DNA of 64,000 nt from JALHST01 sp963798435 (lineage in GTDB: Bacteria; Bacteroidota; Bacteroidia; Flavobacteriales; Flavobacteriaceae): assembly GCA_963798435.1 (NCBI GenBank), contig CAWCTF010000008.1, positions 434,001-498,000 of the forward strand, written 5' to 3'. The notes under the pieces were generated by a model. It saw only the letters and a program-made list of their open reading frames with translations. It searched no databases and was not told the DNA's origin. The position numbers were made by a program, and so were the translations under genes. This document shows, piece after piece, positions 26,876 through 35,895 of this stretch (positions are counted from its first letter, which is position 1; each line of letters opens with the position of its first letter).

Positions 26876-27988
26876 ATGAAAAAAAGAGTAACCATCATTA
26901 TCTTAATCACCATAGTACTAGCCTTCGGAGGTGCCATGTATTACCTCTATCAAAAAAATGCGGAGGACCCGATCGTGTATGAAACCGAGAGTGCATCGAC
27001 CCAGACGATTGTCAAAAAAACAGTGGCTACAGGTAGTATTTTACCCTTGGAAGAAGTGCTTATCAAGCCGAATATTTCAGGAGTCATCGAAGAGATTTTT
27101 GTCGAAGGTGGTGATTTTGTAAAGGCTGGGGATCTATTGGCCCGTATTAAGATTGTTCCGAACCTGAATGCGCTCAACGAGGCAAGGAATACCATTGAAT
27201 CGGCGCAAATCGCCTTGGAAGATCAGAAAAGGAACTTAGATCGACAAAAGAACCTTTTCGATAAAGGGGTGGTCTCTAAAGTCGACCTTGAAAAGGCCCA
27301 ACTCACTTTTGACCAGGCCAAGCAATCCTATGCCGCGGCCAACAAAAGATATGATATCGTAAAAACCGGAACTACTTCAGGATATGGTAATTCGGCGAAT
27401 ACGCAAATTAGGGCAACGGTGAGCGGGATGATCTTGGAAGTACCCGTTGAAGTAGGGAACCAAGTCATCGAGAGCAATAACTTTAACGAAGGTACCACCA
27501 TTGCCGCGATTGCCGATATCAACAAAATGATCTTTGAGGGCAAGGTCGACGAATCGGAAGTCGGGAAAATAAAAGAGAACCTACCCTTGGAAATAACTGT
27601 CGGAGCTATAGAAAACAAAGTCTTCGATGCCGTACTCGATTATATCGCCCCGAAGGGAAATGCCGAAAATGGCGCCATACAGTTTGAGATCAAAGGAACC
27701 CTTCAAAAACATGACACGACATTTATCAGGGCTGGCCTAAGTGCAAATGCCTCGATTATCCTAGGGCGAGCTGACAGCGTGCTGGCGGTAAAGGAAGCTT
27801 TGGTACAGTTTGACGGCAAGACCAAAAAGCCCTTTGTTGAAATTGAAGAAGGAACGCAAAATTTTAAACGAAAGGATATTGAATTGGGCATCAGTGATGG
27901 CATTTATGTTGAGGTCAAGTCGGGCATTACCAAGGACGATAAAATAAAGGTGTGGAACGCCATTAAACCCGAGGAGTTCGGCGGATAG
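26876..27988 (+). CDS. Efflux periplasmic adaptor / membrane fusion protein (set A)
   Basis: A 370-residue HlyD/MacA-type adaptor linking an inner-membrane transporter to a TolC channel. An N-terminal anchor (about 5-24) is followed by the biotinyl-lipoyl-like half motif (GSILPLEEVLIKPNISGVIEEIF), a coiled coil of about 70 residues (ARNTIESAQIALEDQKRNL and on), the returning lipoyl half, and a beta-barrel domain. It follows the two set A permeases in operon orientation. It has a close paralogue at 44.7 kb that is frameshifted here. No TolC gene is next to this set. Confidence 0.92.
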   Translation: MKKRVTIIILITIVLAFGGAMYYLYQKNAEDPIVYETESASTQTIVKKTVATGSILPLEEVLIKPNISGVIEEIFVEGGDFVKAGDLLARIKIVPNLNALNEARNTIESAQIALEDQKRNLDRQKNLFDKGVVSKVDLEKAQLTFDQAKQSYAAANKRYDIVKTGTTSGYGNSANTQIRATVSGMILEVPVEVGNQVIESNNFNEGTTIAAIADINKMIFEGKVDESEVGKIKENLPLEITVGAIENKVFDAVLDYIAPKGNAENGAIQFEIKGTLQKHDTTFIRAGLSANASIILGRADSVLAVKEALVQFDGKTKKPFVEIEEGTQNFKRKDIELGISDGIYVEVKSGITKDDKIKVWNAIKPEEFGG

Positions 27989-28173
27989 TCTTTAGGTTCC
28001 TGCACCTGTATGGCAGTATGTACAGTATGTAGTGTGTTCTCTCTCTTTTTAAAAAAACCTATACATCATGTATTTAATTTGGGGAGGTTGTTGGTCATGT
28101 TCCTAATCGTATCTGGACTTCCACAACCTTGCTTACTTTTAAGTATCTTAGGGGCAACAAGTGATCAATTTAC

Positions 28174-29511
28174 ATGAAACCTATTGTTGTCCTCTTCTGT
28201 GTATTCCTCGTTATAAATTGCTGTACCCGCAAACCGGAACCCAAAACGGGCCATACCCTAATCACCAAATGGCAAGGAGGTAAAAAATCGGCCCTATCGT
28301 TGACATTCGACGACGGGATCATCAATCAGCTCACCGTCGCCAAGCCTATCCTGGATAAACTAGACTTACCAGCTACGTTCTTTATAATCACTGGGAAAGT
28401 TAAAGGCGCTGCCACTGGTAAATTTATCGGTCGTCCCCAACAAGAAATCATCGCTGAAACGGCGCGTGTCAAAACCAACGATGAAAATTTCTTCGAAAGG
28501 GGGTCCTTGATAGGTTTTACAGGCACTACCGAAGCCCTGGACTATCATTCGCGCGCAGGCGCACTTTTTGAAAACGGCAAAAAAAAGGAAGCCTATAAAC
28601 TCTTGGATGAAGCGTATGAAAGACTTCGCAAGGGCAAACTAAGGAATACCGATGAAATTGTCTTTCATAATAATCCTGTCGACACCACTACGTGGCAAGA
28701 ATACAAACAGTATACCTTACAAGGGCATGAAATAGCGAGCCATACGGTCACACATCCACGCTTGGCCATTTTAGATGAGCCGAATCTTCTTTACGAATTG
28801 AAACAAAGTAAGGCAGATATTGAGAAATATTTGGGGGAGAACTATACGTTTTCAGCGGAATGCCCCTATGGAACCGAGGATGAGCGCGTAATGTCTTATG
28901 CCCACCAAGTATATCCAGCTTTAAGAAATCGTATGCCAGAACCCTATTTGGAAGAGATAAACCGATCCAGTGATGCAGATCCAGAGGCCTCCGGGAAAGA
29001 ATATGTGCAATGGCAACGCGGTCCGGTCAATAGGATCAGCATGACCGAAATGAAAGGTTGGGTCGATACCAGCCTGGCCCATGAAAATATATGGCTGGTC
29101 CTCGTATTTCATGGCGTCGATGGCATTGGCTGGGAACCAAGGACGGCTGCCGAACTCGAAGAATATTTTGGCTATGTAAATGATCGAAAATCAGATATCT
29201 GGATAGCGACCTTTGGCAATGTCACGAAATATATCCGTGAAAGGAAATCTGCAATAATCAAGGAGGACATTCAGGACGATACTATTGCGGTTTCTGTATC
29301 ATCGGTACTTAATGCAACGATCTATGATGTTCCTATGACCCTGAAAACGCATGTACCCAGCACTTGGAGATCAGCCATACTTCACAGTAAAAATAACACC
29401 GAACGCGACAATAGGCTTACGATATTTAGCGATACGTCGGGATCCTATGTCATGTACCCATATCGACTTGGTGATGGCAAAGTCCTGTTAACGGAGTCTT
29501 TAGATAATTGA
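28174..29511 (+). CDS. Lipoprotein polysaccharide deacetylase family protein
   Basis: A 445-residue exported NodB-fold esterase. The N-terminus has a lipoprotein signal with a cysteine pair (FLVINCCTRK), so it is probably anchored to a membrane. NodB motif 1 is SLTFDDGIIN; motif 2 is the metal-binding HxxxH in ASHTVTH. Between them lies an insertion of about 100 residues rich in Lys/Glu (KKKEAYKLLDEAYERLRKGK). The C-terminal 100 residues form an extra beta-rich tail after the catalytic domain. It probably removes acyl groups from a polysaccharide or peptidoglycan; the substrate is unknown. It stands alone. Confidence 0.85.
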   Translation: MKPIVVLFCVFLVINCCTRKPEPKTGHTLITKWQGGKKSALSLTFDDGIINQLTVAKPILDKLDLPATFFIITGKVKGAATGKFIGRPQQEIIAETARVKTNDENFFERGSLIGFTGTTEALDYHSRAGALFENGKKKEAYKLLDEAYERLRKGKLRNTDEIVFHNNPVDTTTWQEYKQYTLQGHEIASHTVTHPRLAILDEPNLLYELKQSKADIEKYLGENYTFSAECPYGTEDERVMSYAHQVYPALRNRMPEPYLEEINRSSDADPEASGKEYVQWQRGPVNRISMTEMKGWVDTSLAHENIWLVLVFHGVDGIGWEPRTAAELEEYFGYVNDRKSDIWIATFGNVTKYIRERKSAIIKEDIQDDTIAVSVSSVLNATIYDVPMTLKTHVPSTWRSAILHSKNNTERDNRLTIFSDTSGSYVMYPYRLGDGKVLLTESLDN

Positions 29512-29642
29512 TAGGCAAGTTCGCAACTATAGGTAGCTATGAAGGTGCTTGGGAAGAGGAATACCGAGGAGAGCGTGGGCAGAATGGGTTTTTATAGGGG
29601 CGAATCAAAAGAGTAGCTAGTGAGATCAAAAAAAATATATTT

Positions 29643-30104
29643 ATGAAAAATACATGTCTAAACATCGGTCTATGTTTGCTTTTTGTTGTCCCTAACTTCG
29701 GTCAGGACGCTGTAAATGACAAAGCCCAGGAACGGGAAATCACTGCCTTGATCGACACCTATTCCTCGGCCCGGACCGAGAAGGATTCCCTTGTTTTAGA
29801 TGGAATCCTAACGGAGGATATCGATCAACTCGTTTCTTCGGGAATCTGGCGAAAAGGGAAAATGACTGCTTTGAGAGGCATGCTTCAAAGTTCTGAAACA
29901 AACCCTGGGGAAAGAAGCCTTGTCATCGAACAAATACGATTTTTGAAAAAAGACTGTGCCATCGTGGACGCTCGCTATCATATTCAGAATACCGATGGCA
30001 CCGAACGAAGAATGTGGAGTACCTTTTTCGTGGTTCAGGATGATTCAAAGTGGAAGATCTCGGCCATTCGAAATATGCTACCGCAGGTAAATACCAATAA
30101 ATGA
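29643..30104 (+). CDS. Exported NTF2-like (SnoaL/DUF4440-type) protein
   Basis: A 153-residue protein with a signal peptide ending near FGQD. The rest follows the NTF2-like pattern of a long N-terminal helix (REITALIDTYSSARTEKD), an LxLxGILTEDIDQLV strand-turn region, and C-terminal strands (ERRMWSTFFVVQDDSKWKIS). Members bind small ligands or act as isomerases. No catalytic residues can be assigned. It lies in a series of single accessory genes. Confidence 0.75.
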   Translation: MKNTCLNIGLCLLFVVPNFGQDAVNDKAQEREITALIDTYSSARTEKDSLVLDGILTEDIDQLVSSGIWRKGKMTALRGMLQSSETNPGERSLVIEQIRFLKKDCAIVDARYHIQNTDGTERRMWSTFFVVQDDSKWKISAIRNMLPQVNTNK

Positions 30105-30168
30105 AGGGTATTTCGATTTTAAAGGTGTTAGAAAAGATTAGTTACAAGAACATAAGAATACAGTGGGT

Positions 30169-30732
30169 ATGGAAAATATAAAAGTGGTATCGCCAGCACA
30201 ACAGCAAGAGCTGCTTAAGATCCTAAAAGTTCGTTTCGAGAAAAACATGCAGCGTCATAAAGGTCTTGTATGGGCCAACCTACAAAACAGACTCGAAGGG
30301 AATTCGCAAAAAATGTGGTCGATCAACGAAATGGAGCGAACTGGGGGAGAACCCGATGTGGTCGGCCAGGATAGTGCGACCGGCGAATATATTTTTTTTG
30401 ATTGTTCTGCGGAAAGTCCAAAAGGCCGTAGGAGTATTTGCTACGACGGGGAGGCCCTTGAAGCTCGCAAGGAATTCAAGCCTAAAAACAATGCAATCGA
30501 TATGGCCGCGGCCATGGATATTGAAATTTTATCGGAAGCCCAGTATCGCGCCCTGCAGCACTTCGGAAATTTCGATGCAAAAACATCGAGCTGGATCAAA
30601 ACACCTTCCGGGATTAGAACACTGGGAGGGGCCCTTTTCGCCGATTTTCGATACGACACTGTCTTCGTTTATCACAACGGCGCCTCCTCGTATTATGCTG
30701 CCCGGGGGTTCAGAGGGTGTCTAAAAATTTAA
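30169..30732 (+). CDS. DUF4256 family protein
   Basis: A cytoplasmic protein of 187 residues that resembles the DUF4256 family throughout, with conserved blocks WSINEMERTGGEPDVV, FFDCSAESPKGRRSICYD and FRYDTVFVYHNGASSYY. I took the ATG at 30169; a GTG two codons earlier is in frame. The function of the family is unknown. It has no obvious operon partner. Confidence 0.85.
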   Translation: MENIKVVSPAQQQELLKILKVRFEKNMQRHKGLVWANLQNRLEGNSQKMWSINEMERTGGEPDVVGQDSATGEYIFFDCSAESPKGRRSICYDGEALEARKEFKPKNNAIDMAAAMDIEILSEAQYRALQHFGNFDAKTSSWIKTPSGIRTLGGALFADFRYDTVFVYHNGASSYYAARGFRGCLKI

Positions 30733-30994
30733 AGTTTCGGGGCATACTTAAAAGTGTAGGGGAATCAAAAAAACCTACATAAATTTGTAATTCGGTAGCT
30801 TTTGTCAAAATGAGTGAACGCTACAAATAGGGCATTGGTAGTTGACCTGAAGGGGGAGTTTGGGCCGAAACAATTGGTTACCATATCTCTATAAAATAAT
30901 CCTTGAAATAGTCCGAATACAGACAATCGTGGCATAGAATGTGCTTTGTATCGCTCGAACGTGCAAAATGACTACGTACTAAAAGTTTAAAAAT

Positions 30995-31718
30995 ATGAAA
31001 ATGAACAAAATCAATACCATCGTATTCTGCCTATTTACTACCATCTTATTGGCGCAAAATCAAGATCAAACGAAGGCCCTTGAGGTAATAGGATCCGCAA
31101 AGCTTGCGATTACCCCCGACCTCGGCATCTTAAATATCAATATCAGTAATATCGATAGCCTCTTTAGCAAATCGATTTCCGGGCTCAATTTCAAATCGGA
31201 TGCTATTAACAAACAACTTATTAAAATTGGCTTTCCGAAATCTGCGATTCGCACCCATAATTTTGATGTTCGTAAAAATATCGTTTATAGGGATAATAAA
31301 TCGATTGATAGCGGCTATGTGGCAACCCAACAAGTTCAACTTGAATTTAAAAATGACCCAAATAATATTGCCAAGATATTAAATCAGTTTTCAAAGGGGG
31401 GTACCGAAATCGATCTTGAATTTTAATTTTAAGGTATCTGATTCCCTGGCGACAAGCATCCAAGATCAACTTATCAAATTGGCTACCGAGGATGCCTTTC
31501 GCAAGGCGAAACTAATCGGTACGGCGGCGCAAATCGATTTAAAGAAGTTGCAGAAGATAAACTACAGCAGTTCGTTCAATGGGGGCATGCAAGTATTCGA
31601 TAATAATCAACGAATGAATGAAGCGATGTATCTGAAAGGGAGCGCACCTTCACAAGGTTTTACCCCTACCGACATGGTCTATACCGACACGATTCTATTT
31701 GTTTGGAATTTTGAGTAG
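30995..31718 (+). pseudogene. SIMPL (DUF541) domain protein, interrupted by a frameshift
   Basis: A periplasmic protein of the SIMPL family. The first part has a signal peptide ending at LLAQN and the N-terminal SIMPL pattern (LEVIGSAKLAITPDLGILNI) up to GGTEIDL. The frame then stops, and the remainder (FNFKVSDSLATS..., ending VYTDTILFVWNFE) continues in the next frame. Removing one base near 31418 joins the two halves into a normal-length protein of about 240 residues. Either the gene is broken or the base is an assembly error; the downstream half keeps full family character, which favours an error or very recent damage. Confidence 0.8.
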
Positions 31719-31764
31719 AACACCTTAAAATCGGGTTTACCAAGTAGGGACCTATTGGCCGAAA

Positions 31765-32658
31765 ATGTCTATTTTAGTTTCAATGTTCAACTATTTTAGA
31801 AGCCTGCGGGCCCGATTATTAAAAGAAGCGATGTCAAGCAAAAAGGAAAGCGAATTCAGTAGTACTACTTCGACTTCCCGTAACGCAAGACAATTGGTGG
31901 TCAGGTACGTGGGCTATGCTATAGGGGAAATCGTATTGGTCGTAATCGGGATATTGATTGCCTTGCAGATCAATACGTGGAACGAACATAAGAAAGAGGA
32001 AGCAGCAACCATAGAATATGTCGATAACCTTATTGAGGATATCAAACAAGATACCTTGATGTATGCCAACCAAATAAATGCGGCCCAAATAAAATTCAAA
32101 TTCAGTAAGGAAATTAATGAATACATCAACCAGGGGAAAGCAATTACTGACACCTCGGCCTTTATAATACATCTTCAGGCAATCGCTCGGTTATTGCTGC
32201 CCACCATCAATGACAATACCTACAAAGACCTGATAAGCACCGGGAATATGAAGTTGATCCGGGACAAAGAAAGTATCGATGCCATCAAAAGTTATTACAG
32301 CGACCCAATTTCCTGGTGGTATTCAGACTATAAAGATCAACTGGTAAATGGGTACCTGCCCTTGGTCGTTGATGCCATCCCCATGCATCTCCATGAAGAG
32401 ATCATGACCAACGAAATGGGCGCCAATATATCGGATTTCCAAGATCGGGCCTTGCTTGCGAATAAGGTGGAAAACTATACGAAAGACGACATAATGACCA
32501 TAATGGATGCGCTTCAGGGAAACAAGGAATTCGCTTTTCAGCTCAAGCGCATTACGAGGTCCCATTTGGTACAGGTAAAATTATTGGATCTGGGTAAAAA
32601 TAGTGCCGTCTCTCTTTTGGGGAAACTGAGAGAATGGCAACAGGTGTATACGAAGTAA
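31765..32658 (+). CDS. DUF6090 family membrane protein
   Basis: A 297-residue protein with a single strong transmembrane helix near residue 52-72, in the family signature AIGEIVLVVIGILIALQINTWNE. A long helical, charged, probably periplasmic domain follows. The family is abundant and often multi-copy in flavobacteria and its function is unknown. The N-terminal 50 residues are Ser/Thr/Arg-rich, so the true start may lie further in; several in-frame ATGs exist (31765, 31783, 31831). Confidence 0.8.
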   Translation: MSILVSMFNYFRSLRARLLKEAMSSKKESEFSSTTSTSRNARQLVVRYVGYAIGEIVLVVIGILIALQINTWNEHKKEEAATIEYVDNLIEDIKQDTLMYANQINAAQIKFKFSKEINEYINQGKAITDTSAFIIHLQAIARLLLPTINDNTYKDLISTGNMKLIRDKESIDAIKSYYSDPISWWYSDYKDQLVNGYLPLVVDAIPMHLHEEIMTNEMGANISDFQDRALLANKVENYTKDDIMTIMDALQGNKEFAFQLKRITRSHLVQVKLLDLGKNSAVSLLGKLREWQQVYTK

Positions 32659-33120
32659 AGATTAGAATAAAAGTCTTTATATACCATCCTCAATAAATTG
32701 ACAGTCTATAAAAGTAATATTTAGGGTATTTTAATTTGACTTTGTATACTAATTGGCTACTTTTTTGAAGCTATGCCGAGTACATGAAATCCTGTTCATT
32801 TAAGATCTGGTCTTTGAGTAACCAGCCAAAATGCCGATATTTTAGAGAATTATCTTTTAACAGTGCAATTGCATGGAGAATTTGCTTGTTAATTTTTATA
32901 TTACGGCGGGTAAAATTGAAGTACTTGCATACAATGGCATAGCGAATGATATGAATATTTGGCGATGCATTGCGCGTTGATACTAGGTTTGATAATGATA
33001 ATTCGGCACATTCTTATTCTTATAACTTTAAATGTGAAAAAATAATTAACCATGAATACAGGAATACTATCGAAAAGCGGAGGCAATAATCGTTCGTATG
33101 CATCTTGTTGGTTTTATACA
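32659..33120. other. 462-bp AT-rich stretch without an intact gene
   Basis: No gene with a usable start is seen. The bottom strand is open without a stop from 33013 down to 32771 (81 codons), reading for example RRNIKINKQILHAIALL, but it lacks a start codon until near its end, so at most it is a remnant. The promoter of the following DUF2490 gene lies at 32958-32991. Confidence 0.5.
32958..32991 (+). promoter_or_regulatory. Bacteroidota-type promoter for the DUF2490 gene
   Basis: TTTG at 32958-32961 and TAGGTTTG at 32984-32991 are 22 bp apart, within the known spacing range. The predicted transcript start is near 32996, so both the ATG at 33052 and the one at 33121 would be on the message. 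Confidence 0.6.
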
Positions 33121-33822
33121 ATGCTTGGCACTTTGAAAAAGGGTATCTTATTAATATCGGCAGCGGTTCTCATGCCGATGATGACCAATGCCCAGGTAAA
33201 CGAGGATCGATTAGGTGCATGGTATATGTATTTTTTCGACACCACCTTTCGGGAAAGTGCATGGGGAGTTCAGGGCGATGTTCAATACCGAAACTGGAAC
33301 ATTGCCGGAGACCTTGAACAATTGCTGCTTCGCGGGGGATTGACCTTTAGCCCACCCAAGGCTGCTATTAAATTTACCTTGGGTTATGGCAACATTACTA
33401 CAGGGACCTATGGATCAGGCCAATCGACCACCAAGGAAAGTAGAGTATACCAGGAGGCTTTGTTTCCAACACAATTGGGACGCTTCTTTTTGAACCATCG
33501 ATTTCGTTACGAACAACGATTTGTCGAAAATCAGGATTTTAGAACGCGTTACCGTTATAATTTATTTGTAAACATTCCCCTTAATGCTGCTGTATTTGAG
33601 GCAAATACCTTGTACCTCGCTTTCTACAATGAACTCTTTATCAATGGGCAGCGAGCAATTGGAAATGGAAACGAGGTCGGGATTTTTGATAGAAACAGAT
33701 TGTATATGGCACTTGGCTATTTCATCAATCCAAAACTCAAAGTCCAATTCGGGATTATGAATCAAACGACTGATAATTGGGCCAAAAATCAACTACAATT
33801 CAGTTTACACCATAAAATATAA
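33121..33822 (+). CDS. DUF2490 outer-membrane beta-barrel protein
   Basis: A 233-residue exported protein of the DUF2490 family, predicted to be a small outer-membrane barrel. The ATG at 33121 directly precedes a clean signal peptide (LGTLKKGILLISAAVLM, cleaved after NAQ). The ATG at 33052 would add 23 hydrophilic residues in front of it and is less likely. Family features are RLGAWYMYFFD, VQYRNWNI, the RFRYEQRF strand, and a C-terminus ending LQFSLHHKI. The function is unknown. It has its own promoter. Confidence 0.85.
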   Translation: MLGTLKKGILLISAAVLMPMMTNAQVNEDRLGAWYMYFFDTTFRESAWGVQGDVQYRNWNIAGDLEQLLLRGGLTFSPPKAAIKFTLGYGNITTGTYGSGQSTTKESRVYQEALFPTQLGRFFLNHRFRYEQRFVENQDFRTRYRYNLFVNIPLNAAVFEANTLYLAFYNELFINGQRAIGNGNEVGIFDRNRLYMALGYFINPKLKVQFGIMNQTTDNWAKNQLQFSLHHKI

Positions 33823-33837
33823 GTCGGCCATCTAATA

Positions 33838-33857
33838 CCTTGTCTAATGCGACAAGG
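33838..33857 (+). terminator. Weak hairpin after the DUF2490 gene
   Basis: CCTTGTC at 33838-33844 pairs perfectly with GACAAGG at 33851-33857 around a 6-nt loop, 16 bp after the stop. There is no T tract, so it may be an mRNA-stabilising hairpin and not a true terminator. Confidence 0.35.
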
Positions 33858-33946
33858 CATTCGTTACCATAATTTGGGTAAGCCGGATATCTGGGATTGT
33901 ACTTTTACCATTTGACTGCAGCTATTTTTAATAAATCAAAAAGGTC

Positions 33947-34294
33947 ATGAACATACAAGAGACAAATGTTACCATAAATGTGAGGGACTTGAACCAGGCG
34001 ATTTTATTTTACAAAGGAATCGGTTTTGAGGTCCGAGATCGTTGGGGGGACCATTACGCCCAAATGAAGGCCCCCGGCATAACGCTCGGCCTGCATCCGG
34101 CCCAGGAAAATAAGTTACAAGGAAATTCTGGGAATGTTTCGATCGGGTTTACTACCGGCAATTTTGAAGATGCAAAAAGTAGCCTATTGAAGCAGAATAT
34201 TGCCGTCACGGAAAGAAAGGAAGCCGGCGGACAGTTTCTCCATTTCGAGGATGTCGACGGGACCTCGCTCTATTTTATTAAGCCCAAATGGTGA
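33947..34294 (+). CDS. VOC (glyoxalase/bleomycin-resistance) family protein
   Basis: A 115-residue single-module vicinal oxygen chelate protein. The paired beta-alpha-beta-beta-beta units are visible (NVRDLNQAILFYKGIGFEV and FTTGNFEDAKSSLLKQNI), with the late acidic motif LHFEDVDGTSLYFI supplying the usual glutamate ligand region. It probably acts as a dimer. The substrate cannot be assigned. DoxX-like and MmcQ/YjbR genes follow in the same direction. Confidence 0.88.
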   Translation: MNIQETNVTINVRDLNQAILFYKGIGFEVRDRWGDHYAQMKAPGITLGLHPAQENKLQGNSGNVSIGFTTGNFEDAKSSLLKQNIAVTERKEAGGQFLHFEDVDGTSLYFIKPKW

Positions 34295-34330
34295 ACGTGG
34301 CGCCATTATAAAATATAAATTTACAAGCAA

Positions 34331-34763
34331 ATGAACTGGAAATCCTTATTGGTTGCTACCCCCTTTTGGCGGAACAACGCTATGGCCCTCGTACGCATGC
34401 TATTGGGGGCGTTGTTGATTCTATCATGGCCAGGAGGTTTTCAATGCCGGCTTGATGAAGGAGTATGCAGACTGGGATAGTTTTAAGGGTGCCAACGCCT
34501 TATTTATGGTATATGCAGGGAAATCTGCCGAGCTCATAGCCGGCATCTCCCTATTGCTGGGACTATGCACCCGATTTGGGTCGCTCTTGGTCATCGTTAC
34601 CTTCCTGTACATTACTTTTTTGGTAGGAGGCGGTAGGTTTTGGTATGAAGACCAACACCCCTTTATGTTCGCAATGCTTGGGCTGATCTATTTTTTTAAT
34701 GGCCCAGGGGCATGGAGTTTGGATAAAATAATATTTGGGCCAAAAGACGTTATGGGCAATTAG
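34331..34763 (+). pseudogene. DoxX-family membrane protein, interrupted by a frameshift
   Basis: The ATG at 34331 opens a reading frame (MNWKSLLVATPFW, then NAMALVRMLLGALLI) typical of DoxX N-termini, but this frame stops at about 34479. Dropping one base near 34421 restores the expected continuation YHGQEVFNAGLMKEYADW and leads through three more helices to the stop at 34763. The restored protein would be about 143 residues with four helices. The break is either a sequence error or a recent mutation. Confidence 0.8.
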
Positions 34764-34813
34764 CGACCAGAACTGCTTGAACGTAGGGGTAACCCTTTAA
34801 AATTCATAACAAC

Positions 34814-35140
34814 ATGATCACAGAAATCGCTTTTTCGGAAATGGCACTTTCCTTTCAGGGCACCGAGCAAACGAAGCATTTTGATCGCATTGGTTTTAAA
34901 GTAGTCGGCAAGCGCATGTTCGCTTCGTATTTGGCGGCCAATAATACCGCGAATATTTTTTTAACGCCAAAAGAACAAGCCGTTTTTTGTATGATCGATG
35001 CGGTGAACATTTATCCCGTACCGAACAAATGGGGCGAAAAAGGGGCCACGACCTTCGAACTGAATGTAGTCTTAAAACCTCTTGTGCTCGAAGCCCTGTT
35101 ATCAGCATACCAAAATGTGATAGCACCCCCCAAAAAGTAA
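34814..35140 (+). CDS. MmcQ/YjbR family DNA-binding-like protein
   Basis: A 108-residue protein of the MmcQ/YjbR (CyaY-like fold) family. Recognisable blocks are EMALSFQGTEQTKHFDRIGFKV, shown here by its ends, then KRMFASYLAAN, LTPKEQAVFCMID and YPVPNKWGEKGATTFEL. The fold binds DNA in some homologues, but the role is unknown. It is the last of three co-directional small genes after the VOC gene. Confidence 0.88.
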   Translation: MITEIAFSEMALSFQGTEQTKHFDRIGFKVVGKRMFASYLAANNTANIFLTPKEQAVFCMIDAVNIYPVPNKWGEKGATTFELNVVLKPLVLEALLSAYQNVIAPPKK

Positions 35141-35295
35141 CAGCCTACTACCTATTTTTTTTATGGGAAGAATTGAGAAGCAGGTCGATGTCTCGTTTCT
35201 TAGGTAAACGTCCTAAATTCATGTAACTACACTAAAAGGGATGAAAAGAGGGTTAGAAATTAGAAGTATATCGGTATGAATTCCCGGGGGGAAGA

Positions 35296-35691
35296 TCAAT
35301 TGCTTGTAGGTTGCTTTTTCTGGGAGCGTTCGATCTCGTGGGTAACTTCTTTCAATAGATGTTTCAGCTCTATTTCTTGACGCTCCTTGATCTTATGCTC
35401 GATGATGCGTTCGATCGTCTTTTGCTTTTCCTGTGGCAACGCATTGAATTCCAAGGTCAGTTCGTCTTCCTGCTTCTTGATCATTTCCCCCTCCCCGGTA
35501 ATCAACCAAACCAAATCAAGCTCGGGATAGATACGCGTAATCGTTTCAATGACATCGCTCCCGACCGAGGCGTTGTTTTTTAGCATGCGCAAGGTATACC
35601 CGTTCCCGGCCCCGATTGAGAGATCGAACTTTCGGGCGCTGAGGCCTGCGTATTCAATAAACTGCATTAAACGGTTGATGGTCTTTAGCAT
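35296..35691 (-). CDS. XRE-family helix-turn-helix regulator
   Basis: A 131-residue protein with an N-terminal HTH of phage-repressor type (about 5-65: INRLMQFIEYAGLSARKFD, then GYTLRMLKNNASVGSDVI, and the flavobacterial signature LDLVWLITGEGEM). A charged coiled-coil tail follows. It is transcribed away from the peptide cluster and divides from it at an AT-rich region with an inverted repeat. CAAAGGTA at 35731-35738 gives a -7 element TACCTTTG for it. It is a plausible local repressor. Confidence 0.88.
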   Translation of the reverse strand: MLKTINRLMQFIEYAGLSARKFDLSIGAGNGYTLRMLKNNASVGSDVIETITRIYPELDLVWLITGEGEMIKKQEDELTLEFNALPQEKQKTIERIIEHKIKERQEIELKHLLKEVTHEIERSQKKQPTSN

Positions 35692-35797
35692 CTGCGAGAA
35701 AATATTCTACGAAATATCGAGATAATGCTTCAAAGGTACAATTTTAAAGGGAAAAATTAAAAAAATTTACTGGTTTTGTATATATAATTTATTATTA

Positions 35798-35846
35798 ATA
35801 TAGAATATATGCGATATAATTTTGTTATATAGAAAAAATTCTATAT
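35798..35846. promoter_or_regulatory. Candidate operator between divergent regulators: three ATATAGAA sites
   Basis: ATATAGAA occurs at 35798-35805 and 35827-35834, and inverted (TTCTATAT) at 35839-35846. The last two form a perfect 8-bp inverted repeat with a 4-bp AAAA spacer. A -7-like TAATTTTG lies at 35817-35824, so the palindrome would cover the transcript start of the rightward gene. This is the geometry of a repressor site. The binding protein is not known; the XRE regulator is the obvious candidate. Confidence 0.5.
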
Positions 35847-35895
35847 TTATGCAATATGCTATTCAACCCATGGATCTAAATATTTAGGATTCTAT

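Noticed and set aside
30266..30724. 152-codon ORF in another frame of the DUF4256 gene
   Set aside because: It lies wholly inside a gene with strong family similarity and has a low-quality composition; it is a shadow frame.
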